A DNA stretch of 23,607 nucleotides, taken from NCBI GenBank assembly GCA_023419655.1, contig JAEZXP010000215.1, forward strand, positions 1 through 23,607, read 5' to 3'. A model generated the notes under the pieces. The model did not search any database. It saw only the letters and a program-made list of their open reading frames with translations, and was not told the DNA's origin. Both the position numbers and the translations under genes were made by a program. Position 1 is the stretch's first letter; the number at the start of each line of letters is the position of its first letter. Positions 14,331 to 21,885 of this stretch are shown here, in pieces. Source of the DNA: Bacillota bacterium. Lineage in GTDB: Bacteria > Bacillota > Clostridia > Lachnospirales > Lachnospiraceae.

Positions 14331-15320
14331 TCAAAATTCCTCACGAACAAGTCGTATTACATCCTCCAGCATCTGTCTTTTATCCATCCCCGGTACGATT
14401 CTCCTTAAAGCTTTCTCCATATCTTCTGCCTTAAATGTGCAACCCGTCAGATATTCAGGAATCGCTTCAAATAGCTCCGTATCAAGAGCATCCGAATAAG
14501 CCCGGCAATCCTTTATAATACCGCCCTCCACTACCATCTGAAGCTCCGCCTCTCCCCAGTCAAACCGCCTTGTAAAGTTGTCGCCAAATTCTATCTTCCT
14601 GCCATAAATCCATTCCCAGGAAGCAAATTTTTCTTCACCCGAATGAAGCTCCTTTTCTGGCAGCAGCATTGTATCAATCTTTACCGGCTCCAGTCCATAG
14701 ACTTCTCCAAAGGCAGTTATCAGCTCATCCTTTAACCTGCTAATTGTAAGATTAGGCTTGTATTCATTAAGATTTGTAACTCTGGATTTTACAGAATCCA
14801 CACCCTTTGACTGGAGCTTCGCCTTTGATACATTGAGGTACCTGGATAAGCTGGGCATGTCCACATCGACTAAAATCGTTCCATGATGATAGCATTGATT
14901 CCCTGTGGAGTAAAATGCATTGCCGGAAAACTTTTTCCCCTCCACAGTAATGTCATTTCTGCCTGATTTAGCCGCCGGGATACCCAGACGGTTAACCGCC
15001 CTTATTATGACCTCCAGCTGCTTCTCTAGATTATAATTTCCCTTTGTAACAAGGAATGTAAAATTCAGATTGCCCATATCATGATATACGGCACCTCCGC
15101 CGGACAGTCTTCTGACCAGCCTTCCGCCGGCTTCATCCAGCTCCTTAATCCGGCATTCCTTCCATGGATTTTGGTTCCTGCCGATAACAACGGTTTTCTC
15201 ATTCTGCCACAGATAAAGAATGCATTCATCCTCCTTGACAGTATGCAGCAGGTATTCTTCCATAGCCAGATTCCTATATGGGTTGGTTTCATTCGTAATG
15301 TAATATTTTAATTGGTTAAT
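14331..15320 (-). CDS. lplA: Lipoate-protein ligase A, apparently initiated at AUU
   Basis: This enzyme activates lipoate with ATP and attaches it to the lysine of GcvH. Family motifs are VRRLSGGGAVYHD, the RNDITVEGKKFSGNAFY stretch with the catalytic lysine region, HHGTILVDVD and a C-terminal accessory domain. The first ATG (15263) would give 310 residues and remove the conserved first strand and helix. The frame continues upstream as NQLKYYITNETNPYRNLAMEE, which matches the normal start of LplA. In that extension no ATG, GTG or TTG exists before the in-frame stop at 15336-15338. An ATT at 15320-15318, six bases after AGAGGG, is the best start and gives 329 residues, the usual family length. 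Alternatives are a start-codon mutation or a sequence error. A terminator and a promoter candidate separate it from gcvPB. Confidence 0.85.
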   Translation of the reverse strand: MNQLKYYITNETNPYRNLAMEEYLLHTVKEDECILYLWQNEKTVVIGRNQNPWKECRIKELDEAGGRLVRRLSGGGAVYHDMGNLNFTFLVTKGNYNLEKQLEVIIRAVNRLGIPAAKSGRNDITVEGKKFSGNAFYSTGNQCYHHGTILVDVDMPSLSRYLNVSKAKLQSKGVDSVKSRVTNLNEYKPNLTISRLKDELITAFGEVYGLEPVKIDTMLLPEKELHSGEEKFASWEWIYGRKIEFGDNFTRRFDWGEAELQMVVEGGIIKDCRAYSDALDTELFEAIPEYLTGCTFKAEDMEKALRRIVPGMDKRQMLEDVIRLVREEF

Positions 15321-15337
15321 CGCAATCCCTCTTTCTT

Positions 15338-15366
15338 ATTTTATCATCTATGTTTCTTACTATCAA
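15338..15366 (-). promoter_or_regulatory. Candidate promoter for lplA-lpdA
   Basis: On the minus strand, TTGATA (15366-15361), a 17-bp spacer and TAAAAT (15343-15338). The -35 box overlaps the U-tract of the gcvPB terminator. The start would be near 15331, leaving only about 11 nt before the ATT start of lplA, so either the leader is very short or another promoter serves the gene. Confidence 0.45.
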
Positions 15367-15410
15367 AAAGCAGCTCCAGGCATCATATACATTTATAATT
15401 CCTGGAGCAG
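15366..15410 (-). terminator. Rho-independent terminator of the gcv operon
   Basis: GCTCCAGG (15408-15401) pairs with CCTGGAGC (15380-15373) across a 20-nt A/U-rich loop; a mismatch lets the stem extend by further base pairs. It is followed by TGCTTTTTG on the minus strand, directly after the gcvPB stop. Confidence 0.75.
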
Positions 15411-15420
15411 CCGCATTTAA

Positions 15421-16866
15421 TTAATCTTGTGAAAAATGATATCGCAGAACCGGGTTTCTTGCTGCCATTACTTCATCGGGACGTCCTATCGGTGTCGTTA
15501 CAGGACTGTCATGAACGGCATCGGGATTTTCAAAGGCTTTATTATAAATCTCCTTGAATATCCGGACAGCTTCATCCAGGGTCTCCTTCGTCTCTGTCTC
15601 GGTAGGCTCCACCATCAATGCTTCATGAACAATCAAAGGGAAGTACATTGTTGGCGGATGAACCTTATAATCTAGCAGTGCCTTGGCAAAATCCAGTGCC
15701 GATACAGACTTTTCTTTCTTTAAACTCTCAAGTGACATGACAAACTCATGCATGCAGCGTCCGTTGCCGAAAGGAACGTCAAAGGTATCCTTTAGCATAT
15801 GCAGCATATAATTGGCATTTAAGACAGCATTTTCAGAAGCATCCTTAAGGCCTTCCCTGCCTAAGGTCATCATATAGGTCAGTGCCCGTACGACTACAAG
15901 GAAGTTCCCATAGAAAGCCTTCACCCTTCCTATGCTCTTCTCATTCTTATCCTCAAATACAAGTCTGTCGTCTTTATGGATAATCCTCTGTGAGGGAAGA
16001 TATTTTGCCAGAATCTCCTTACAGCCTACCGGACCGCTTCCCGGACCGCCTCCGCCATGCGGTGTGGAAAAGGTTTTATGAAGATTTAAGTGAACCACAT
16101 CAAATCCCATATCACCGGGTCTTGCCACGCCCATAATTGCGTTCAGGTTGGCTCCGTCGTAGTAGTTTAAGCCTCCCGCTTCATGGATAATGCTTGTAAT
16201 CTCAAGTATGTGCTCCTCAAATAAACCGATGGTGTTGGGATTGGTCAGCATAAAGCCTGCCGTATCCTCTCCGACCACCTTTCTAAGTGCCTCCACATCC
16301 ACGAATCCATCCCCGGTGGACGGCACATTTATGACCGTAAAGCCTGCGACGGCAGCACTGGCCGGATTCGTTCCATGGGCAGAATCAGGAACAATGATTT
16401 TGTTTCGTTTGGTATCCTTTCTGTCCTGATGATAAGCCCAGATAAGCTTCAGCCCTGTATATTCACCATGGGCACCGGCAGCCGGCTGAAAATCCATAGC
16501 ATCCATGCCGGTAATTTGGCTGAGATACCTGTCTGCCAGCTGATATACCTCAAGACATCCCTGTACCGTATGTTCAGGCTGCTGAGGATGAATATCAGAA
16601 AATTCCGGAAGTCCTGCTATCTCATTATTAATCTTAGGATTATATTTCATTGTGCAGGAGCCCAGGGGATAAAATCCGTTATTTACACCAAAGGTGCGCT
16701 GTGCAAGCTTTGTATAATGCCTGCTTATTTCTGTTTCAGAGACATGGGGAAGATTAAGCTCCTTCTTTCTTTTATAATCCTCACTTACTGACACCTGCTC
16801 TACATCACATTCAGGCAGCAGGTCCAATCCCCGATTCATATTGCCCTTTTCAAAGATAAGCTCCAT
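15421..16866 (-). CDS. gcvPB: Glycine decarboxylase subunit 2 (P-protein beta)
   Basis: A 481-residue PLP enzyme subunit that with GcvPA decarboxylates glycine and loads the aminomethyl group on lipoyl-GcvH. The PLP lysine is K264 in VHLNLHKTFSTPHGGGGPGSGP, the strongest signature of the family. Other conserved blocks are FYPLGSCTMKYNPK, PAAGAHGEYTG, DSAHGTNPASA and YDGANLNAI. The length is normal for split P-proteins. The start is placed at the ATG at 16866, preceded by AGAGGTG; a GTG two codons earlier is possible but too close to the ribosome-binding site. Unlike the other junctions in the operon, 137 bp of hairpin-rich sequence separate it from gcvPA. A terminator follows the stop. Confidence 0.97.
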   Translation of the reverse strand: MELIFEKGNMNRGLDLLPECDVEQVSVSEDYKRKKELNLPHVSETEISRHYTKLAQRTFGVNNGFYPLGSCTMKYNPKINNEIAGLPEFSDIHPQQPEHTVQGCLEVYQLADRYLSQITGMDAMDFQPAAGAHGEYTGLKLIWAYHQDRKDTKRNKIIVPDSAHGTNPASAAVAGFTVINVPSTGDGFVDVEALRKVVGEDTAGFMLTNPNTIGLFEEHILEITSIIHEAGGLNYYDGANLNAIMGVARPGDMGFDVVHLNLHKTFSTPHGGGGPGSGPVGCKEILAKYLPSQRIIHKDDRLVFEDKNEKSIGRVKAFYGNFLVVVRALTYMMTLGREGLKDASENAVLNANYMLHMLKDTFDVPFGNGRCMHEFVMSLESLKKEKSVSALDFAKALLDYKVHPPTMYFPLIVHEALMVEPTETETKETLDEAVRIFKEIYNKAFENPDAVHDSPVTTPIGRPDEVMAARNPVLRYHFSQD

Positions 16867-16883
16867 AGTCACCTCTCATTTCC

Positions 16884-17010
16884 GTGCCATATTTATGGCA
16901 CTGCCATTGGCGGTAATATACCGATGAAGAATGCGTTCCTTGCATTCTTCCAGTGTGAGTTAGAAATTCTTAGGCAGTGTATTTTGCTGCCTTAGTATTT
17001 CTCTCACACT
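16884..17010 (-). repeat. Array of three hairpins between gcvPA and gcvPB
   Basis: Hairpin A (17010-16952): outer 8-bp stem AGTGTGAG/CTCACACT, then AGAAAT/ATTTCT and AGGCAG/CTGCCT with small internal loops and a 9-nt apex. Hairpin B (16950-16926): perfect 9-bp stem GAAGAATGC/GCATTCTTC, 7-nt loop. Hairpin C (16901-16884): perfect 7-bp stem GTGCCAT/ATGGCAC, 4-nt loop, 18 bp before the gcvPB start. The end of A contains the gcvPA stop codon. None is followed by a U-tract, so terminators are unlikely; mRNA processing, stability or an inserted palindromic element are possible. Confidence 0.6.
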
Positions 17011-18317
17011 ACCTCCTTAAGAATCTGAACCAGAGTATCCATCTCTTCCCTCGTATTCAGCTCCGTTGCACACCAAAGTATCTGTTGATTACTTAGTGGA
17101 TATCCTCCTAAGATTCCATGATTCTCAAGAGCTGTGAGTGCCTTGTCCGCATCCTTTACAGTGGTTACAAATTCATTGAAGAATTCTCCCGGATATACTA
17201 GCCGGTATCCGTCTATTTCGCATAAACGGTTTGCAAGATAATGCGCCTTCGACATGGAAAGGGTTGCCGCCTGCTCAAGGCCTTTCTTTCCCATGGCTGC
17301 AAGATAGACAGCCGCCGTCATGGCACAAAGCGCCTGATTGGAGCAGATATTGCTGGAGGCCTTCTCACGGCGGATATGCTGTTCTCTTGCCTGCAGGGTC
17401 AGAACAAATGCCCGTCTTCCCTGGGAATCGATGGTCTCTCCCGCAATTCTTCCGGGAAGCCTTCTCATCAGCTTATCCGTAGTCGCCATAAATCCAAGGT
17501 AGGGCCCGCCATAAGATAACCCTATGCCAAGGGGCTGCCCTTCCCCCACCGCAATGTCCGCACCATATTCTGCGGGAGTCTTTAATATTCCCAGCGAAAT
17601 AGGATTGCAGCTCATTATATATTTGATATCTGAACCGGCAGTAAGCCTGCCTATCTCATCTGCGTCCTCTAAAAGACCATAATAATTGGGCTGCTGAATA
17701 AGGATGCATGCGGCTTCCTCATTCAGTTTATCTTTCAAACTTTCAATATCGGTCCGTCCATCCTTTGCCGGAATTATCTCTGCCTCCATGTCCGTTCCGC
17801 TGATATACGTTCTTATTGTCTGGGTAATCATCGGATTTACTGCTGCCGATATCAACACTTTTTTTCTTTTTCTCTCCTTGCTCATGACAACCGCCTCTGC
17901 GGCCGCAGTAGCTCCGTCATAAACGGAAGCATTTGATACCTGCATTCCTGTAAGCTCGCATATCATCGTCTGGAACTCAAAGATAGACTGAAGAACGCCC
18001 TGGCTTATCTCTGCCTGGTAAGGAGTATATGCCGTTATAAATTCCTCCTTGGAAGTAACCTGCTTCACAATGGAAGGTATATAGTGCCGGTATGCACCGC
18101 AGCCCCGGAATACGCTGTTAAATACCTTATTCTTTCCCGCGATTTTTTTCATCTTCATTGATACTTCCATCTCGGACATTCCGCCCGGAATGTTCAAGGG
18201 TGCATTAAGCTTAACTTCCTTCGGTATGACATCAAACAACTCTTCCATTGAATTTAGACCAATGGCATTCAGCATCTGATGCTGTTCTTGCTTCGTATTT
18301 GGAACATAAGTACCCAT
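17004..18317 (-). CDS. gcvPA: Glycine decarboxylase subunit 1 (P-protein alpha)
   Basis: A 437-residue subunit of the split P-protein found in Firmicutes and some other bacteria. Typical blocks are the N-terminal YVPNTKQEQHQMLNAIG, then FRGCGAYRHYIPSIV, TAYTPYQAEISQGVLQ, the YDGATAAAEA stretch and LSYGGPYLGFMATT, followed by LQAREQHIRREKASSNICSN. It lacks the PLP lysine, which is on GcvPB; both are needed. The ATG at 18317 is preceded by TTAGGAGGTCAG. It begins 27 bp after gcvH. The stop codon lies within the outer stem of a hairpin array that separates it from gcvPB. Confidence 0.97.
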   Translation of the reverse strand: MGTYVPNTKQEQHQMLNAIGLNSMEELFDVIPKEVKLNAPLNIPGGMSEMEVSMKMKKIAGKNKVFNSVFRGCGAYRHYIPSIVKQVTSKEEFITAYTPYQAEISQGVLQSIFEFQTMICELTGMQVSNASVYDGATAAAEAVVMSKERKRKKVLISAAVNPMITQTIRTYISGTDMEAEIIPAKDGRTDIESLKDKLNEEAACILIQQPNYYGLLEDADEIGRLTAGSDIKYIMSCNPISLGILKTPAEYGADIAVGEGQPLGIGLSYGGPYLGFMATTDKLMRRLPGRIAGETIDSQGRRAFVLTLQAREQHIRREKASSNICSNQALCAMTAAVYLAAMGKKGLEQAATLSMSKAHYLANRLCEIDGYRLVYPGEFFNEFVTTVKDADKALTALENHGILGGYPLSNQQILWCATELNTREEMDTLVQILKEVV

Positions 18318-18344
18318 ACGCTGACCTCCTAATCTATCCGGTGA

Positions 18345-18713
18345 TTATTCGGAAATTAACCTCTTATATTCCTCTTCCGATAACAAATCCGCTTTATCCG
18401 TAACGTTTTCCACCTCTATGAACCATGTCTCCATCGCATCGGAATTAACGAGCTCCGGCTGGTCAAGAAGCTCCTCATTAACAGCCTTTACGATTCCGGA
18501 TACAGGACTAAATACATTCGATACTGCCTTAACCGATTCTACGTCTGCGAAGGATTCTCCAGCCACTACCTCGTCTCCCTCCTCCGGAAGACTGATGAAT
18601 ACCAAATCACCAAGCTCATTTTGTGCATAATCAGAAATACCAATCCTTGCTGTTGTATCGTCTAAAAACTGTACCCACTCATGGGATTTTGCATATAGGA
18701 ATTCCTTACTCAT
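18345..18713 (-). CDS. gcvH: Glycine cleavage H-protein (lipoyl carrier)
   Basis: A 122-residue lipoyl carrier that shuttles the aminomethyl group between P-, T- and L-proteins. It contains the starting SHEWV, GISDYAQNELGD, and the lipoylation site ESVKAVS with K62, followed by SPVSG and a C-terminal WFIEVE. The lysine should be modified by the LplA encoded nearby. The ATG at 18713 follows AGGAGGTATGTT. It lies 88 bp after gcvT, a gap with no evident structure, and 27 bp before gcvPA. Confidence 0.97.
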   Translation of the reverse strand: MSKEFLYAKSHEWVQFLDDTTARIGISDYAQNELGDLVFISLPEEGDEVVAGESFADVESVKAVSNVFSPVSGIVKAVNEELLDQPELVNSDAMETWFIEVENVTDKADLLSEEEYKRLISE

Positions 18714-18801
18714 AACATACCTCCTGATGTTTGTTTTTTAAAATCCAGTAACTATAATCTTCATAACTTATTTAATATATGATTTATGCCAGCCGGATAT
18801 A

Positions 18802-19884
18802 TTATCTCTTATAAAATGGCAGCGCTACAACTTCTGCACTTATCCTTCTTCCCCTGACATCAATCTCAACTTCTGTTCCTATATCACCCGCTCCTGCATC
18901 TACAAGAGCCATCGCTATAGGATAACCCAAATATGGTGAATGGGTACCTGACGTGGTTTTGCCAATTTCCTTCTCACCATCGAATACAGAGCAATTCTCT
19001 CTGGCAATTCCTCTTCCCGTTATCTTTAATCCCACACGGGTTCTTTCCGGTGTTCCTCTGTCCAGTATCCCCTTCTTGCCGATAAAATTTTCCTTATCAA
19101 GCTTTACTGCAAAGCCAAGCCCTGCTTCTATCGGTGATACATTATCATCCATCTCATGTCCGTAAAGAGGCATTCCGGCTTCCAGCCGAAGCGTATCTCT
19201 GGCTCCCAGTCCGCAGGGAATCAGCCCCTCCTCACTGCCGGCCTCAAGAAGCATCTCCCAAAGTCTTACAGCGTCCTCATTCTTACAGCATATCTCATAT
19301 CCGCTTTCTCCTGTATAGCCGGTCTTTGATACCATACAGCTTATTCCTGATACATTTACATTCTCTTTAAAGGTATAATATTTTGCAGGCAGTTCATGAA
19401 TGTCCGCAAGCTTTCCCAGAATCGTCATGGCCTGCGGTCCCTGAAGGGCAAGCAGAGCCATTTCATCCGATATATCGGAAAGTATCGCATCTCCAAAAAG
19501 CCTGGATTTCATCCATTCCACATCCTTGCTTCTGTTCGATGCATTAACAATGACAAAATATTTTTCACTGTTCATCCGGTAGATTAATAAATCATCAATA
19601 ACCCCGCCGCTTTCATTGCACATGGGGCTGTATTTTACCTGGCCGTCCGACATACGGCTGCAATCATTGGTTACAAGCATCTGTATAGTAGAAAATGCAT
19701 CCCTTCCCTCGATAATAACCTCTCCCATATGGGATACATCAAAAAGTCCTGCTGCCTTCCTTACTGCCATATGCTCTGCTATAACTCCGGATTTATACTG
19801 TACCGGAAGCAGGTATCCTGCAAATGGAACAATTTTTCCTTCTGCCTGTACATGACAATCATAAAGAGGTGTTTTCTTATCCAT
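18802..19884 (-). CDS. gcvT: Aminomethyltransferase (glycine cleavage T-protein)
   Basis: A 360-residue folate-dependent enzyme that releases ammonia from the aminomethyl-H-protein and makes 5,10-methylene-tetrahydrofolate. Recognisable parts are TPLYDCHVQAEGKIVPFAGYLLPVQY, then GLFDVSHMGEV, SGGVIDDLLIYR (with the catalytic aspartate region), SKTGYTGESGYEI, GARDTLRLEAGMPLYGHE and the C-terminal TSGTHSPYLG with IAMALVD. The start is the ATG at 19884, which follows GGGAGG; an ATG at 19923 would add 13 unusual residues without a ribosome-binding site. It is the first gene of the gcv operon, with a near-consensus promoter 67 bp upstream. No glycine riboswitch is present in the short leader. Confidence 0.97.
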   Translation of the reverse strand: MDKKTPLYDCHVQAEGKIVPFAGYLLPVQYKSGVIAEHMAVRKAAGLFDVSHMGEVIIEGRDAFSTIQMLVTNDCSRMSDGQVKYSPMCNESGGVIDDLLIYRMNSEKYFVIVNASNRSKDVEWMKSRLFGDAILSDISDEMALLALQGPQAMTILGKLADIHELPAKYYTFKENVNVSGISCMVSKTGYTGESGYEICCKNEDAVRLWEMLLEAGSEEGLIPCGLGARDTLRLEAGMPLYGHEMDDNVSPIEAGLGFAVKLDKENFIGKKGILDRGTPERTRVGLKITGRGIARENCSVFDGEKEIGKTTSGTHSPYLGYPIAMALVDAGAGDIGTEVEIDVRGRRISAEVVALPFYKR

Positions 19885-19950
19885 TATATTTCCCTCCCGT
19901 TCCTTATATGGTTTTGTATCCATACATCATTTCGTACTTTTGATAAATTT

Positions 19951-19979
19951 ATTATATTATTTGCCTATTGCAAAGTCAA
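19951..19979 (-). promoter_or_regulatory. Near-consensus promoter of the gcv operon
   Basis: On the minus strand, TTGACT (19979-19974), 17-bp spacer, TATAAT (19956-19951): 11 of 12 positions match. Transcription should start near 19944, leaving a leader of about 60 nt. Confidence 0.85.
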
Positions 19980-20009
19980 TAACTCCCCGGCTTTTTAAGC
20001 CGTGACTTT
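19972..20009. promoter_or_regulatory. Nested inverted repeats overlapping the gcv -35 box
   Basis: AAAGTCA (19972-19978) and TGACTTT (20003-20009) form a perfect outer repeat; inside lies CGGCTT-TTT-AAGCCG (19988-20002). The outer left arm covers the -35 hexamer of the gcv promoter, so a protein bound here would block or assist RNA polymerase. It is also upstream of the divergent ABC genes. Confidence 0.5.
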
Positions 20010-20078
20010 ACCTGCCCGAATGTAACCTATCATTTATGGTTTCATATAATACAGTATAAGCAAAAAGGGAGGCACAAT

Positions 20079-20855
20079 ATGAGCGAACTACTACGTATAG
20101 ATCATATTAGTTATACCTACCATAGCCTTGACGGAGAAACACCGGCACTACTGGATGTTTCTTTTCATGTTAATGACGGTGAGTTCTTAGGTATCGTCGG
20201 ACCAAGCGGCTGCGGTAAATCCACTCTGCTTTCTATGATCGCAGGCTTGCTTACTCCAAGCAGCGGTTCCATATATATTAACGGTAAGGATATTAAATCT
20301 TCCGGTAAAAACATCGGGTATATGCTTCAGAAAGACCATCTTCTGGATTGGCGCAACACTCAGAAAAATATAACTCTGGGAATGGAAATCCAACATAAGC
20401 TTTCCGATAATAGCTATATTCAGATTAATGATTTATTAAATACCTATGGACTTATTACCTTTAGGAATTCATATCCTTCTGAATTATCCGGGGGAATGCG
20501 TCAAAGGGCCGCTCTCATACGAACCCTTTTGCTGGAACCGGATATTTTACTCTTAGACGAACCATTCTCTGCTCTTGATTATCAAACCAGACTAGAGGTT
20601 GCAGATGATATATGGAGTATTATCCGTAAGGAGAAAAAGACCGCCATTCTGATTACCCATGATATCTCGGAGGCCATCAGTATGTCTGACCGGGTTATCG
20701 TATTATCCAACCGGCCCGGAACCGTAAAGCAGGTTTTTGACATCAAACTTTCCATATCCGACCGGGCCCCCTTTGCAGCAAGAAGTGCTCCTGAGTTCAA
20801 AGATTATTTTAATTTAATATGGAAGGAGTTAAACCATAATGAGCAGGAAAAGTAG
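20079..20855 (+). CDS. ABC importer ATP-binding protein, SsuB/TauB-type
   Basis: A 258-residue ATPase of the nitrate/sulfonate/taurine importer type. Walker A GPSGCGKST (41-49), Q-loop MLQKDHLLDWRNTQKN (the LLDW-R-x-x-x-x-N block typical of this subfamily), signature LSGGMRQR (136-143), Walker B ILLLDEP with D160 and E161, and the switch histidine H194 in ITHDISEA. It would power uptake of a small organic anion or a pyrimidine-like precursor; the substrate cannot be told. The ATG at 20079 follows AGGGAGG. A -10 box TATAAT (20045-20050) lies upstream with no convincing -35, so an activator may be needed. It overlaps the permease gene by 17 bp. It is divergent from the gcv operon. Confidence 0.93.
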   Translation: MSELLRIDHISYTYHSLDGETPALLDVSFHVNDGEFLGIVGPSGCGKSTLLSMIAGLLTPSSGSIYINGKDIKSSGKNIGYMLQKDHLLDWRNTQKNITLGMEIQHKLSDNSYIQINDLLNTYGLITFRNSYPSELSGGMRQRAALIRTLLLEPDILLLDEPFSALDYQTRLEVADDIWSIIRKEKKTAILITHDISEAISMSDRVIVLSNRPGTVKQVFDIKLSISDRAPFAARSAPEFKDYFNLIWKELNHNEQEK

Positions 20856-21663
20856 AAAAGTTTTAAGTGAAAGCTTAAACATTTCAACTGCTCAAAAAGC
20901 CTATGTCAGAAAGCATTTATTACAGAAACGAAAAATCCGAATTTATCAATTTATTATATTAATTAGCTTTATTGCCTTCTGGGAAATCAGTACACATCTT
21001 GGTGTTGTGGATTCATTTATATTTTCCAGTCCTTCAAGAGTTGTAAAAACCATCGCGGAAATGACAGTCGACGGCAGGTTGTTTTGGCATATCGGTATCA
21101 CACTTTTTGAGACCCTTGTCAGCTTTGCCTTAGTTAATATATTGGGCGTTCTTGCCGCGGTCGTCCTATGGTGGAACGACAGCATTTCGAAGATTCTGGA
21201 GCCCTATCTGATTGTGCTGAACAGTCTTCCTAAATCAGCACTTGCCCCGGTATTCATCGTATGGCTTGGAGCTAATATGAAAACAATCATTATCGCTGCA
21301 ATATCAGTTTCTCTATTCGGATCCATCATAACTCTGTATTCTGATTTTAAAGCAGTTGAAGAGGATAAAATCAAGCTTATCTATACTCTGGGAGGAAAAA
21401 AGAAAGATGTACTCACAAAGGTGGTTCTTCCCTCGAATATCCCCTCAATGATTAGCCTGATGAAGGTAAATATCGGCTTGTCCTTGGTAGGTGTCATCAT
21501 CGGGGAATTCCTGGCCGCAAAAGCAGGCCTCGGCTATCTTATTATCTATGGCAGTCAGGTCTTTAAGCTGAACTGGGTAATCATGAGCATTGTCATATTA
21601 TGTATCGTTGCCACGGGCTTATATAAATTATTATCGTATTTTGAGAAAAGATATACCAGATAA
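20839..21663 (+). CDS. ABC importer permease, SsuC/TauC-type
   Basis: A 274-residue membrane protein with about six hydrophobic segments after a charged 35-residue cytoplasmic N-terminus. The EAA loop that docks on the ATPase reads YTLGGKKKDVLTKVVLPSNIPSM. Conserved subfamily parts are FIFSSPSRVVKTI near the N-terminus, LPKSALAPVFIVWLG in the middle, and GVIIGEFLAAKAGLGYLI near the end. The ATG at 20839 lies inside the end of the ATPase gene after AAGGAG, indicating translational coupling. A strong terminator follows six bases after the stop, so the operon has only these two genes: the substrate-binding protein normally found with them is absent here. Confidence 0.93.
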   Translation: MSRKSRKVLSESLNISTAQKAYVRKHLLQKRKIRIYQFIILISFIAFWEISTHLGVVDSFIFSSPSRVVKTIAEMTVDGRLFWHIGITLFETLVSFALVNILGVLAAVVLWWNDSISKILEPYLIVLNSLPKSALAPVFIVWLGANMKTIIIAAISVSLFGSIITLYSDFKAVEEDKIKLIYTLGGKKKDVLTKVVLPSNIPSMISLMKVNIGLSLVGVIIGEFLAAKAGLGYLIIYGSQVFKLNWVIMSIVILCIVATGLYKLLSYFEKRYTR

Positions 21664-21668
21664 AATTC

Positions 21669-21703
21669 CGGCGATTCATTGCTTACGGTGAATCGCCGTT
21701 TTA
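21669..21703 (+). terminator. Rho-independent terminator of the ABC importer operon
   Basis: A perfect 10-bp stem, CGGCGATTCA (21669-21678) and TGAATCGCCG (21689-21698), with a 10-nt loop followed by TTTTATT. Confidence 0.9.
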
Positions 21704-21764
21704 TTAATTCCGCTTAAAAATAAACAAATTATAAACTTCTCCTAAAGTATTTATAAAAATTATA

Positions 21765-21793
21765 TTGCTTATCCTGCTAATCTTTAGTAAAAT
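21765..21793 (+). promoter_or_regulatory. Promoter of degV
   Basis: TTGCTT (21765-21770), 17-bp spacer, TAAAAT (21788-21793). The start would be near 21800, immediately ahead of the duplicated leader. Confidence 0.65.
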
Positions 21794-21804
21794 AAGTGTA
21801 TGTA

Positions 21805-21881
21805 GATATTTATAATTTATTTTAGGAGGATAAATCCTCCGTTGTTTACAGAGAGGTATTTATATTTTATTTTAGGAGGAT
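21805..21881 (+). promoter_or_regulatory. degV leader with duplicated RBS and SD/anti-SD decoy hairpin
   Basis: A 27-nt segment ending in TTTTAGGAGGAT occurs at 21805-21831 and again at 21855-21881 with 2 differences (offset 50). The second copy is the true ribosome-binding site of degV. The first copy runs directly into AAATCCTCC, forming AGGAGGATAAATCCTCC (21824-21840), a 6-bp hairpin on a UAAA loop. The anti-SD arm AUCCUCC (21834-21840) could instead pair with the true site 33 nt downstream. The same motif and spacing occur in the exporter leader at 9850-9904. Confidence 0.6.
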
Positions 21882-21885
21882 TGTA

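Noticed and set aside
15065..15292. Minus-strand frame starting MKPTHIG at the lplA 5' end
   Set aside because: It is a shifted frame over lplA; the conserved LplA N-terminus is in the frame that begins at the ATT at 15320.
19885..20078. Possible glycine riboswitch upstream of gcvT
   Set aside because: The promoter lies 67 bp from the start codon, leaving about 60 nt of leader with no glycine-aptamer-like structure; tandem glycine aptamers need about 200 nt.
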